Source: Eretmocerus hayati
Taxonomy: Eukaryota; Arthropoda; Insecta; Hymenoptera; Aphelinidae
Assembly: GCA_029851415.1 (NCBI GenBank)
Contig: CM056741.1
Coordinates: 68,748,282 to 68,812,281 of the forward strand
Direction: 5' to 3'
Length of the DNA: 64,000 nt
The notes under the pieces were generated by a model. It searched no databases. It saw nothing but the letters and a program-made list of their open reading frames with translations, and was not told where the DNA came from. The translations under genes and the position numbers were made by a program. Of this stretch, positions 47,670 to 60,353 are shown one piece after another. Each line of letters starts with the position of its first letter. The first letter of the stretch is position 1.

Positions 47670-50600
47670 AGAGTCCAGCAGGTGTATCTACGCACTCCTG
47701 GAACACGGCAAATAGTTGATTGATGATGTAGGAAGGCATCCCCATTGTGGACGAGATGGCACATTCGCGATTACACCTCGAGAATTCATTATTTTGATCG
47801 GATTCACACAGCTTTGCACGGAATATGACCCCAAGACTCGCTATAACCGGTCTCAGAGTCCAGCAGGTGTATCTCGGCATTTCTGAAACACGGCAAATAG
47901 TCGGTTATTGATGTTCAAAGGCAATTCCATTGTGATCGAGGTGGCACATTCGCGATTACACTTTGAGATTTCATGATTTTGATCGGATTCACACAGCTTT
48001 GCACGGAATATGACCCCAAGACTCGCTATAACCGGTCTCAGAGTCCAGCAGGTGTATCTATGCATTTTTGGAACACGGCAAATAGTTGGTTGATGATGTA
48101 GAAAGGTAACTCCTTTGTAGACGAGATTACACATTTGCGATTACACCTCGCGAATTCATGATTTTGACCGGAATCATAGGGCTTTGCACGGAATATGACC
48201 CCAAGACTCGCTATAACCGGTCTCAGAGTCCAGCAGGTGTATCTCGGCATTTCTGAAACACGGCAAATAGTCGGTTATTGATGTTCAAAGGCAATTCCAT
48301 TGTGATCGAGGTGGCACATTCGCGATTACACTTTGAGATTTCATGATTTTGATCGGATTCACACAGCTTTGCACGGAATATGACCCCAAGACTCGCTATA
48401 ACCGGTCTCAGAGTCCAGCAGGTGTATCTACGCATTTTTGGAACACGGCAAATAGTTGGTTGATGATGTAGAAAGGTAACTCCTTTGTGGACGAGATAGC
48501 ACATTTGCGATTACATCTCGAGAATTCATGATTTTGACCGGAATCATAGGGCTTTGCACGGAATATGACCCAAAGACTCGCTATAACCGGTCTCAGAGTC
48601 CAGCAGGTGTATCTCGGCATTTCTGAAACACGGCAAATAGTCGGTTATTGATGTTCAAAGGCAATTCCATTGTGATCGAGGTGGCACATTCGCGATTACA
48701 CTTTGAGATTTCATGATTTTGATCGGATTCACACAGCTTTGCACGGAATATGACCCCAAGACTCGCTATAACCGGTCTCAGAGTCCAGCAGGTGTATCTA
48801 CGCATTTTTGGAACACGGCAAATAGTTGGTTGATGATGTAGAAAGGTAACTCCTTTGTGGACGAGATAGCACATTTGCGATTACATCTCGAGAATTCATG
48901 ATTTTGACCGGAATCATAGGGCTTTGCACGGAATATGACCCCAAGACTCGCTATAACCGGTCTCAGAGTCCAGCAGGTGTATCTCGGCATTTCTGAAACA
49001 CGGCAAATAGTCGGTTATTGATGTTCAAAGGCAATTCCATTGTGATCGAGGTGGCACATTCGCGATTACACTTTGAGATTTCATGATTTTGATCGGATTC
49101 ACACAGCTTTGCACGGAATATGACCCCAAGACTCGCTATAACCGGTCTCAGAGTCCAGCAGGTGTATCTACGCATTTTTGGAACACGGCAAATAGTTGGT
49201 TGATGATGTAGAAAGTTAACTCCTTTGTGGACGAGATAGCACATTTGCGATTACATCTCGAGAATTCATGATTTTGACCGGAATCATAGGGCTTTGCACG
49301 GAATATGACCCCAAGACTCGCTATAACCGGTCTCAGAGTCCAGCAGGTGTATCTCGGCATTTCTGAAACACGGCAAATAGTCGGTTATTGATGTTCAAAG
49401 GCAATTCCATTGTGATCGAGGTGGCACATTCGCGATTACACTTTGAGATTTCATGATTTTGATCGGATTCACACAGCTTTGCACGGAATATGACCCCAAG
49501 ACTCGCTATAACCGGTCTCAGAGTCCAGCAGGTGTATCTATGCATTTTTGGAACACGGCAAATAGTTGGTTGATGATGTAGAAAGGTAACTCCTTTGTAG
49601 ACGAGATTGCACATTTGCGATTACACCTCGCGAATTCATGATTTTGACCGGAATCATAGGGCTTTGCACGGAATATGACCCCAAGACTCGCTATAACCGG
49701 TCTCAGAGTCCAGCAGGTGTATCTCGGCATTTCTGAAACACGGCAAATAGTCGGTTATTGATGTTCAAAGGCAAATCCATTGTGATCGAGGTGGCACATT
49801 CGCGATTACACCTCGAGAATGATAGTTTTGATCGGATTTACAGGGCTTTGCACGAAATATGGCCCCAAGACTCGCTAACCGGTCTCAGAGTCCAGCAGGT
49901 GTATCTACGCATTTTTGGAACACGGCAAATAGTTGGTTGATGATGTAGAAAGGTAACTCCTTTGTGGACGAGATAGCACATTTGCGATTACATCTCGAGA
50001 ATTCATGATTTTGACCGGAATCATAGGGCTTTGCACGGAATATGACCCCAAGACTCGCTATAACCGGTCTCAGAGTCCAGCAGGTGTATCTCGGCATTTC
50101 TGAAACACGGCAAATAGTCGGTTATTGATGTTCAAAGGCAATTCCATTGTGATCGAGGTGGCACATTCGCGATTACACTTTGAGATTTCATGATTTTCAT
50201 CGGATTCACACAGCTTTGCACGGAATATGACCCCAAGACTCGCTATAACCGGTCTCAGAGTCCAGCAGGTGTATCTATGCATTTTTGGAACACGGCAAAT
50301 AGTTGGTTGATGATGTAGAAAGGTAACTCGTTTGTAGACGAGATTACACATTTGCGATTACACCTCGCGAATTCATGATTGTGACCGGAATCATAGGGCT
50401 TTGCACGGAATATGACCCCAAGACTCGCTATAACCGGTCTCAGAGTCCAGCAGGTGTATCTCGGCATTTCTGAAACACGGCAAACAGTCGGTTATTGATG
50501 TTCAGAGGCAATTCCATTGTGATCGTGGTGGCACATTCGCGATTACACTTTGAGATTTCATGATTTTGATCGGATTCACACAGCTTTGCACGGAATATGA

Positions 50601-53600
50601 CCCCAAGACTCGCTATAACCGGTCTCAGAGTCCAGCAGGTGTATCTATGCATTCTTGGAACACGGCAAATAGTTGGTTGATGATGTAGAAAGGTAACTCC
50701 TTTGTAGACGAGATTGCACATTTGCGATTACACCTCGAGAATTCATGATTTTGACCGGAATCATAGGGCTTTGCACGGAATATGACCCCAAGACTCGCTA
50801 TAACCGGTCTCAGAGTCCAGCAGGTGTATCTCGGCATTTCTGAAACACGGCAAATAGTCGGTTATTGATGTTCAAAGGCAATTCCATTGTGATCGAACTG
50901 GCACATTCGCGATTACACTTTGAGATTTCATGATTTTGATCGGATTCACACAGCTTTGCACGGAATATGACCCCAAGACTCGCTATAACCGGTCTCAGAG
51001 TCCAGCAGGTGTATCTATGCATTTTTGGAACACGGCAAATAGTTGGTTGATGATGTAGAAAGGTAACTCCTTTGTAGACGAGATTACACATTTGCGATTA
51101 CACCTCGCGAATTCATGATTTTGACCGGAATCATAGGGCTTTGCACGGAATATGACCCCAAGACTCGCTATAACCGGTCTCAGAGTCCAGCAGGTGTATC
51201 TCGGCATTTCTGAAACACGGCAAATAGTCGGTTATTGATGTTCAAAGGCAAATCCATTGTGATCGAGGTGGCACATTCGCGATTACACTTTGAGATTTCA
51301 TGATTTTGATCGGATTCACACAGCTTTGCACGGAATATGACCCCAAGACTCGCTATAACCGGTCTCAGAGTCCAGCAGGTGTATCTACGCATTTTTGGAA
51401 CACGGCAAATAGTTGGTTGATGATGTAGAAAGGTAACTCCTTTGTGGACGAGATAGCACATTTGCGATTACATCTCGAGAATTCATGATTTTGACCGGAA
51501 TCATAGGGCTTTGCACGGAATATGACCCCAAGACTCGCTATAACCGGTCTCAGAGTCCAGCAGGTGTATCTCGGCATTTCTGAAACACGGCAAATAGTCG
51601 GTTATTGATGTTCAAAGGCAATTCCATTGTGATCGAGGTGGCACATTCGCGATTACACTTTGAGATTTCATGATTTTGATCGGATTCACACAGCTTTGCA
51701 CGGAATATGACCCCAAGACTCGCTATAACCGGTCTCAGAGTCCAGCAGGTGTATCTACGCATTTTTGGAACACGGCAAATAGTTGGTTGATGATGTAGAA
51801 AAGTAACTCCTTTGTGGACGAGATAGCACATTTGCGATTACATCTCGAGGATTCATGATTTTGACCGGAATCATAGGGCTTTGCACGGAATATGACCCCA
51901 AGACTCGCTATAACCGGTCTCAGAGTCCAGCAGGTGTATCTCGGCATTTCTGAAACACGGCAAATAGTCGGTTATTGATGTTCAAAGGCAATTCCATTGT
52001 GATCGAGGTGGCACATTCGCGATTACACTTTGAGATTTCATGATTTTGATCGGATTCACACAGCTTTGCACGGAATATGACCCCAAGACTCGCTATAACC
52101 GGTCTCAGAGTCCAGCAGGTGTATCTACGCATTTTTGGAACACGGCAAATAGTTGGTTGATGATGTAGAAAGGTAACTCCTTTGTAGACGAGATTGCACA
52201 TTTGCGATTACACCTCGAGAATTCATGATTTTGACCGGAATCATAGGGCTTTGCACGGAATATGACCCCAAGACTCGCTATAACCGGTCTCAGAGTCCAG
52301 CAGGTGTATCTCGGCATTTCTGAAACACGGCAAATAGTCGGTTATTGATGTTCAAAGGCAATTCCATTGTGATCGAGGTGGCACATTCGCGATTACACTT
52401 TGAGATTTCATGATTTTGATCGGATTCACACAGCTTTGCACGGAATATGACCCCAAGACTCGCTATAACCGGTCTCAGAGTCCAGCAGGTGTATCTACGC
52501 ATTTTTGGAACACGGCAAATAGTTGGTTGATGATGTAGAAAGGTATTTCCTTTGTGGACGAGATAGCACATTTGCGATTACATCTCGAGAATTCATGATT
52601 TTGACCGGAATCATAGGGCTTTGCACGGAATATGACCCCAAGACTCGCTATAACCGGTCTCAGAGTCCAGCAGGTGTATCTCGGCATTTCTGAAACACGG
52701 CAAATAGTCGGTTATTGATGTTCAAAGGCAATTCCATTGTGATCGAGGTGGCACATTCGCGATTACACTTTGAGATTTCATGATTTTGATCGGATTCACA
52801 CAGCTTTGCACGGAATATGACCCCAAGACTCGCTATAACCGGTCTCAGAGTCCAGCAGGTGTATCTACGCATTTTTGGAACACGGCAAATAGTTGGTTGA
52901 TGATGTAGAAAGGTAACTCCTTTGTGGACGAGATAGCACATTTGCGATTACATCTCGAAAATTCATGATTTTGACCGGAATCATAGGGCTTTGCACGGAA
53001 TATGACCCCAAGACTCGCTATAACCGGTCTCAGAGTCCAGCAGGTGTATCTCGGCATTTCTGAAACACGGCAAATAGTCGGTTATTGATGTTCAAAGGCA
53101 ATTCCATTGTGATCGAGGTGGCACATTCGCGATTACACTTTGAGATTTCATGATTTTGATCGGATTCACACAGCTTTGCACAGAATATGACCCCAAGACT
53201 CGCTATAACCGGTCTCAGAGTCCAGCAGGTGTATCTATGCATTTTTGGAACACGGCAAATAGTTGGTTGATGATGTAGAAAGGTAACTCCTTTGTAGACG
53301 AGATTACACATTTGCGATTACACCTCGCGAATTCATGATTTTGACCGGAATCATAGGGCTTTGCACGGAATATGACCCCAAGACTCGCTATAACCGGTCT
53401 CAGAGTCCAGCAGGTGTATCTCGGCATTTCTGAAACACGGCAAATAGTCGGTTATTGATGTTCAAAGGCAATTCCATTGTGATCGAGGTGGCACATTCGC
53501 GATTACACTTTGAGATTTCATGATTTTGATCGGATTCACACAGCTTTGCACGGAATATGACCCCAAGACTCGCTATAACCGGTCTCAGAGTCCAGCAGGT

Positions 53601-56600
53601 GTATCTACGCATTTTTGGAACACGGCAAATAGTTGGTTGATGATGTAGAAAGGTAACTCCTTTGTGGACGAGATAGCACATTTGCGATTACATCTCGAGA
53701 ATTCATGATTTTGACCGGAATCATAGGGCTTTGCACGGAATATGACCCCAAGACTCGCTATAACCGGTCTCAGAGTCCAGCAGGTGTATCTCGGCATTTC
53801 TGAAACACGGCAAATAGTCGGTTATTGATGTTCAAAGGCAATTCCATTGTGATCGAGGTGGCACATTCGCGATTACACTTTGAGATTTCATGATTTTGAT
53901 CGGATTCACACAGCTTTGCACGGAATATGACCCCAAGACTCGCTATAACCGGTCTCAGAGTCCAGCAGGTGTATCTATGCATTTTTGGAACACGGCAAAT
54001 AGTTGGTTGATGATGTAGAAAGGTAACTCCTTTGTAGACGAGATTGCACATTTGCGATTACACCTCGCGAATTCATGATTTTGACCGGAATCATAGGGCT
54101 TTGCACGGAATATGACCCCAAGACTCGCTATAACCGGTCTCAGAGTTCAGCAGGTGTATCTCGGCATTTCTGAAACACGGCAAATAGTCGGTTATTGATG
54201 TTCAAAGGCAATTCCATTGTGATCGAGGTGGCACATTCGCGATTACACCTCGAGAATTCATAGTTTTGATCGGATTTACAGGGCTTTGCATGAAATATGG
54301 CCCCAAGACTCGCTAACCGGTCTCAGAGTCCAGCAGGTGTATCTACGCATTTTTGGAACACGGCAAATAGTTGGTTGATGATGTAGAAAAGTAACTCCTT
54401 TGTGGACGAGATAGCACATTTGCGATTACATCTCGAGAATTCATGATTTTGACCGGAATCATAGGGCTTTGCACGGAATATGACCCCAAGACTCGCTATA
54501 ACCGGTCTCAGAGTCCAGCAGGTGTATCTCGGCATTTCTGAAACACGGCAAATAGTCGGTTATTGATGTTCAAAGGCAATTCCATTGTGATCGAGGTGGC
54601 ACATTCGCGATTACACTTTGAGATTTCATGATTTTGATCGGATTCACACAGCTTTGCACGGAATATGACCCCAAGACTCGCTATAACCGGTCTCAGAGTC
54701 CAGCAGGTGTATCTATGCATTTTTGGAACACGGCAAATAGTTGGTTGATGATGTAGAAAGGTAGCTCCTTTGTAGACGAGATTACACATTTGCGATTACA
54801 CCTCGCGAATTCATGATTTTGACCGGAATCATAGGGCTTTGCACGGAATATGACCCCAAGACTCGCTATAACCGGTCTCAGAGTCCAGCAGGTGTATCTC
54901 GGCATTTCTGAAACACGGCAAATAGTCGGTTATTGATGTTCAAAGGCAATTCCATTGTGATCGAGGTGGCACATTCGCGATTACACTTTGAGATTTCATG
55001 ATTTTGATCGGATTCACACAGCTTTGCACGGAATATGACCCCAAGACTCGCTATAACCGGTCTCAGAGTCCAGCAGGTGTATCTACGCATTTTTGGAACA
55101 CGGCAAATAGTTGGTTGATGATGTAGAAAGGTAACTCCTTTGTGGACGAGATAGCACATTTGCGATTACATCTCGAGAATTCATGATTTTGACCGGAATC
55201 ATAGGGCTTTGCACGGAATATGACCCCAAGACTCGCTATAACCAGTCTCAGAGTTCAGCAGGTGTATCTCGGCATTTCTGAAACACGGCAAATAGTCGGT
55301 TATTGATGTTCAAAGGCAATTCCATTGTGATCGAGGTGGCACATTCGCGATTACACTTTGAGATTTCATGATTTTGATCGGATTCACACAGCTTTGCACG
55401 GAATATGACCCCAAGACTCGCTATAACCGGTCTCAGAGTCCAGCAGGTGTATCTATGCATTTTTGGAACACGGCAAATAGTTGGTTGATGATGTAGAAAG
55501 GTAACTCCTTTGTAGACGAGATTGCACATTTGCGATTACACCTCGCGAATTCATGATTTTGACCGGAATCATAGGGCTTTGCACGGAATATGACCCCAAG
55601 ACTCGCTATAACCGGTCTCAGAGTCCAGCAGGTGTATCTCGGCATTTCTGAAACACGGCAAATAGTCGGTTATTGATGTTCAAAGGCAATTCCATTGTGA
55701 TCGAGGTGGCACATTCGCGATTACACCTCGAGAATTCATAGTTTTGATCGGATTTACAGGGCTTTGCATGAAATATGGCCCCAAGACTCGCTAACCGGTC
55801 TCAGAGTCCAGCAGGTGTATCTACGCATTTTTGGAACACGGCAAATAGTTGGTTGATGATGTAGAAAGGTAACTCCTTTGTGGACGAGATAGCACATTTG
55901 CGATTACATCTCGAGAATTCATGATTTTGACCGGAATCATAGGGCTTTGCACGGAATATGACCCCAAGACTCGCTATAACCGGTCTCAGAGTCCAGCAGG
56001 TGTATCTCGGCATTTCTGAAACACGGCAAATAGTCGGTTATTGATGTTCAAAGGCAATTCCATTGTGATCGAGGTGGCACATTCGCGATTACACTTTGAG
56101 ATTTCATGATTTTGATCGGATTCACACAGCTTTGCACGGAATATGACCCCAAGACTCGCTATAACCGGTCTCAGAGTCCAGCAGGTGTATCTACGCACTT
56201 TTTGAACACGGCAAATAGTTAATTGATGATGTAGAAAGGTAACTCCATTGTGGACGAGGTGGCACATTCGCAATTACCCCTCGAGAATTCATAGTTTTGA
56301 TCGGATTTACAGGGTTTTACACGGAATATGGCCCCAAGACTCGCTAACCATCTCAGAGTCCAGCAGGTGTATCTACGCACTTTTGGAACACGGCAAATAG
56401 TTGGTTGATGATGTATAAAGGTAACTCCTTTGTAGACGAGATAGCACATTTGCGATTACACCTCGAGAATTCATGATTTTGACCGGAATCATAGGGCTTT
56501 GCACGGAATATGACCCCGAGACTCGCTATAACCGGTCTCAGAGTCCAGCAGGTGCATCTCGGCATTTCTGAAACACGGCAAATAGTCGGTTATTGATGTT

Positions 56601-56830
56601 CAAAGGCAATTCCATTGTGATCGAGGTGGCACATTCGCGATTACACTTTGAGATTTCATGATTTTGATCGGATTCACACAGCTTTGCATGGAATATGACC
56701 CCAAGACTCCCTATAACCAGTCTCCAGAGTCCAGCAGGTGTATCTACGCACGTTTGGGACACGGTAGATGGTTGATTGATGATGTAGGAAGGTATCCTCA
56801 TTGTGAACGAGGTGGCACATTTGCGATTAC
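47670..56830 (-). repeat. Higher-order satellite array, right arm (about 24 dimers of 370 bp)
   Basis: Two alternating ~185-bp monomers form a 370-bp higher-order unit. Type A has gtgtatctcggcatttctga and actttgagatttcatg; type B has gcatttttggaacacgg and gtagaaaggtaactcc. Both share ccccaagactcgctataacc and cagagtccagcaggtg. Dimers are nearly identical, with B subtypes (acgcattt/tcgagaattc against atgcattt/tcgcgaattc). A third shorter monomer variant has agactcgctaaccgg, lacking ata, near 49870, 54312, 55793 and 56342. Short open frames of 70 and 93 codons recur every 370 bp only because the array is homogenised. Confidence 0.96.
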
Positions 56831-56844
56831 ACATCGAGAATTCA

Positions 56845-57345
56845 TGAATTACCCGTTTTTCTCTGTTTTTTTCGGTTCTTCCTCTATTTTCACTCCCTGG
56901 ATCACCTCCAACAATCTTTTTTCTGAGTTTCCAAAGCACATAATCCGGCGTAAAATTGTCTGTTCTTTCGATTGCCGTTATCCAAATTTCAAATTATCCA
57001 CTAAAAGCTCTCCAAAACGGCAAAAAACACCAAAAAATTCGATTTTAAGAAAAACTGATCATATCATCCGGTTTGTATCAAAAAATGCAACAACTTTTGT
57101 TCTCTTAAAAATTCGTGTAAAATGTATCCTCATCAAGTTTAACCACTAAAACTGCGTTTCTTCGCGATTTTTGCGTTTTTATGATAGCTGGCAGCGTATG
57201 AGTCTCGGAAGCTCCAATTGGGAAAAAGATTCATAATCTATGTGGAAAAACCTACGATTCTCCTCCTTGCAAATTTCCGGTATCGCTTGTTCTCGGGGTG
57301 AGAATAATTGTGTCGCAAATCGGGTCTCATGCAACTGTGTGCGAC
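56845..57345 (-). repeat. Outer inverted segment, right copy
   Basis: Reverse complement of about 43430-43935. Shared strings include gatgaggatacatttta-type sequence, aaactgcgtt, caattgggaaaaagattcat and gcaaatttccggtatcgctt. It joins directly to the 3' end of the R1-type retrotransposon. Confidence 0.85.
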
Positions 57346-57912
57346 GTACTTCGGAGAAGACCGTTCTGCTCCTCCGGCTTGGTGAGGTCTCGGTCAGTAT
57401 GGCTTGTCCGTGGAACCCCAAACCATGCCGGGCTGTAATCCGCATCGATACGGGTATCTTCCACCAGCTAAGGCCCTCTTCTCCTTCCCCAATGGCATCG
57501 GCGATTGGATAAGGGAGAGATCCGCGTAACTTAACAATCCAGACCCGGGACCGCACAAGCATTACTCCAGGTCCGGCGGCGTCTCGCGCTCTAGATCAAA
57601 CGGATCTCTTTCCACGACTCGAAGGCCTTGTTGCTCATTGTTTGGTCTTCTTCCGTCTCTTCATTTTTCTTTCTTCGATCTTCGATCTTCTCTCTCTCTT
57701 CTTCCCCCTCCAGTGCATCGTGTTCCTCCTGGAACAATTTGGACCTCCTATCTGAATCGGCAGACTCACTGTGATCCACCTGTTTTGAGGCTCTTACTTC
57801 CCTCTCCTTCTCCTTCTTCCGGTTCATCGCCAGCTTGATGTATCCGGTGACTCCATCCCATGTCCCCTGGTTGCAGAGCAAGTACGGGATGAGGTTCTCA
57901 GGTGTTAGTTAA

Positions 57913-58390
57913 GGAGGCTCGCGCATGTGGTGCCACGCCTAGCGCGGGGCCCCGCGCGCAAGTAGTTAGGCCCTTCTCTTTTCCGATCCGCTCCTGACGC
58001 TACATATAGGTATACTCACAACGCAAGTAGTGCGGCGCAGCGCGCTGCTCCACTCTCTAAACTCACTTTGAACTCAATTTACTCAAAATCTAAGTCGTCA
58101 ACCTATCAATTTTCTTACACCATTGAACGCGCCAGGTGAATTGATATCGATTTATCATCTCATTCTTAATAACGAAGGTTTAGTTGACGCTAGACGCGTG
58201 TGCTCTGTTTAACTTGCCTAGCCCATAAGGGTACGTGTATAAGGATTGTTTTTGCGAAATGGTTTTTCTCGCGAATTTTATCGTCAACCCCCTTGTTTCT
58301 TGGTGGATTATGATTTCTCATTAGTTTATCTATCAATATAAGTCACTTTTACGCAAGTTCACAGTTTAGTTAAAATTTGCGCGAGCCTCC
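57913..58390. mobile_element. 478-bp TTAA-duplication element inside the R1 remnant
   Basis: Flanked by TTAA at 57909-57912 and 58391-58394. The ends are a perfect 13-bp pair, GGAGGCTCGCGCA and TGCGCGAGCCTCC. TTAA duplication points to a piggyBac-superfamily transposase acting in trans. Removing it with one TTAA reconnects the R1 reading frame between KWLDA and LTPENL. No coding sequence. Confidence 0.9.
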
Positions 58391-59038
58391 TTAAGCATCC
58401 AGCCATTTATCCAACTCGCCGCGCTCTCTTCGGGTGTCATTGCACGTGAACAGGGTGTGTCCAGCGTCATTCCAGCTATCCCCGCATGACTGACATGCTG
58501 GGGCTGTCCTCTTCTTGAACCGGATCAGATAGGCACCGACGCAACCGTGATCACTCAGTGCCTGCGTTGTCTGGTGATCTGTCTCTCCGTGGGTGCGTTA
58601 CACCCACTTGGCTACGTCACGGATCAGCCAGTGCGTCCATCTGCCATCTGCAAATGGTGAGTCCCACTCAATTTGCCACTGCTCAAGGGTCGTTTCGTTC
58701 TCGTTGTCGCGGATGATCTCTTCCATCGTTGGGGTGAGCACTTGATCGGCTCCGATCACCTTTTGCCGACCCCAGATTCTCACTCGCTCCGCAACGAGCA
58801 ATTGGATGCGTGGCGTGTCCACCAACACGCAAGCTGCGTCTCCTGACACGGTGCGGTAGGCACGGATGCTCCTCAGAGCTGCTCTCCGGTGGACAGGTCC
58901 CATCCTCCTCTCAATGATGGCCTTCTCTGCTCTCTTGCCTCACACTGGTGCACTGTAGAGTATGACGGAAACGCTCACGGTGTTGAGCAGTTTACGCCTC
59001 TCCTGTTTTGGTCCTCTGATGTTTGGCATCAGCCGTTA

Positions 59039-59317
59039 GGGTGCGTCCACTAATAATACATGTGCATGCATATGCACTGCACACGTGCACATGTGCAGCT
59101 CATAGAACTTGAGCAAAGATTGGAGTCCTCACATCAGAGAATTTCTGAGTTGAACTAGGTTGTGTCTCTGTTCCATTACCCTCTGATCCAAAGCAGAATT
59201 TGACGAGCCTCGGCTGGTTTCGGCTAAAATTTTATGAGCTGCACATGTGCACGTGTGCAATGCATATGAGCAGTGTGCACTGCATATGCATGCATATGCA
59301 TATTTGTGGACACACCC
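59039..59317. mobile_element. 279-bp PIF/Harbinger-like MITE inside the R1 remnant
   Basis: Flanked by TTA at 59036-59038 and 59318-59320. The ends GGGTGCGTCCAC and GTGGACACACCC are an inverted pair with one difference. A 3-bp TWA duplication with GGG-starting ends is the PIF/Harbinger hallmark. Subterminal zones are dense in tgcatatgca, gtgcacatgtgcag and cacgtg palindromes. Removal with one TTA rejoins the R1 frame between VGAAL and RLMPN. Confidence 0.9.
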
Positions 59318-60341
59318 TTAGAGTGCAGCTCCGACCCTGCTTGCCTCCATGGTAGCTTCCTGAATATGCTCCTTGAACAACCACGTACCGTTGAGCCACA
59401 CGCCGAGGTATTTCAACTCAATCTTGCGGGGGATCTCCTGCCTGTTGATGAAGAACCGGGGCAAGTCAAACTTTCTCCGTCTCGTGACCACTATGGCTTC
59501 GCCTTTCTTGACAACGAGCTCTAGAAACCGGCTGATCATCCGACCGTAGACTCGGGTCAGCGCTTCGTTTGCGCATCTACCCAGGAGTTCCTCGTTATCT
59601 GCCCATACTATGAGTCCGCGTCGTCCGCGAAAGCCACAATCACCACTCCTCCAGGTAGTTCGATAGTGAGCAGACTATTGTACTGTGTGTTCCAGTTGAA
59701 TGGACCGGAGACTGATACCTGCCCGATCCCGGCAGACAGCTCTCGAACCTCTTGCCCCTCGTCAGTATCGTACATGAGGGTTCTGTTTCTCAGGTAGTCA
59801 CTCCTTACGGCCAATATGTAGGGGGGGGGGGGGGGCACAATAGCCTGCCTGGGATTTGTAGACAGGCTCCCAGCTAGCACAGTTGGATACGGTCTTGATG
59901 TCCAATGCAATGATGGCGCAGAAGCCTCTTCTTCCTTGGTATATTCCCTACCGCCGATTGTACCCGCTCTTGCACCGTTTCGATTGCATGCACTGTGCTG
60001 TATCCTTTCCAATACCCAAACTGCATTGGCAATAGACCGCCGCTCTCTTCGTAGGCTTCCTCCACCCTGCTGAGCACCATCCTCTCAAAAAACGACTGAA
60101 GTATTGATCTTGCATCCAATGAGATTATTCCCTCATTAATTTACTCACTTGCGTATTTTTACACAACATACCAGAAATGTATTCTACTTTAATTCTGTCA
60201 GCAAAATGGGAATCTATTTCGAAAACGCCGTGCATGTTTCGAGAAAATAAAATTCCACGGGTTGCTACAGAACATAGATAATTTCACTGAATTTACCTTG
60301 TCAATATATAACTCATGAAAGAAGGTAAGGATGAAAGAAGG

Positions 60342-60349
60342 AAAAAAAA
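60342..60349 (-). terminator. T-run after the tRNA-like unit (Pol III type)
   Basis: Eight T on the minus strand, four bases after the tRNA-like 3' acceptor strand and directly after an encoded CCA-like triplet and A. This is the usual form of a Pol III stop. Confidence 0.5.
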
Positions 60350-60353
60350 TTGG

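Larger units (their letters stand above)
43430..57345. mobile_element. Giant foldback-like element with satellite-bearing inverted arms
   Basis: Two inverted arms share the same order of parts. The outer unique segment is about 43430-43935 against 56845-57345. A tandem satellite follows at about 43940-45050 and 47670-56830. The inner unique segment is about 45060-45710 against 46930-47590. A single-copy loop lies at 45711-46929. Outer ends match from gcaactgt and gtgtcgcaaat inward (caattggagcctcc/ggaagctccaattg). Foldback elements such as Drosophila FB and Galileo have long inverted ends with internal tandem repeats, which is the nearest precedent I know. The exact termini and target duplication were not resolved. 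An alternative is an inverted segmental duplication of a satellite border. Confidence 0.75.
57360..60117 (-). pseudogene. R1-clade non-LTR retrotransposon, 5'-truncated and decayed
   Basis: The minus strand carries the second half of an R1-type ORF2. It opens near 60117 with SFFERMVLSRVEEA and FGYWKGYSTVHAIE. Then come RT motif A (ALDIKT, frame-shifted), RNRTLMYDTDEGQE, the polymerase motif VAFADD (about 59620) and LKYLGVWLNGTWLF. RLMPNIRGP, VSVILYSAPV (its Trp codon now TGA) and ALRSIRAYRTVSGDA follow. A zinc-knuckle-like CQSC-x8-H-x4-C and LTPENLIPYLL complete the order. The endonuclease half and ORF1 are missing. Frameshifts, stops and a 14-G run at about 59822 show it is dead. Two smaller elements sit inside. 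The sequence from about 57360 to 57590 is probably its 3' untranslated region. Confidence 0.9.

Noticed and set aside
43940..56830. CRISPR array interpretation of the regular repeats
   Set aside because: Eukaryotic context; 185-bp contiguous monomers without unique spacers form a satellite, not repeat-spacer units.
47668..56939. Dozens of 70- and 93-codon minus-strand frames that look like a tandem gene family
   Set aside because: They recur with the exact 370-bp satellite period, overlap each other in different frames, lack gene signals, and their similarity is explained by array homogenisation.
57179..57562. 127-codon minus-strand frame across the foldback/R1 junction
   Set aside because: It spans the boundary between two repeats and lies in the probable R1 3' untranslated region.
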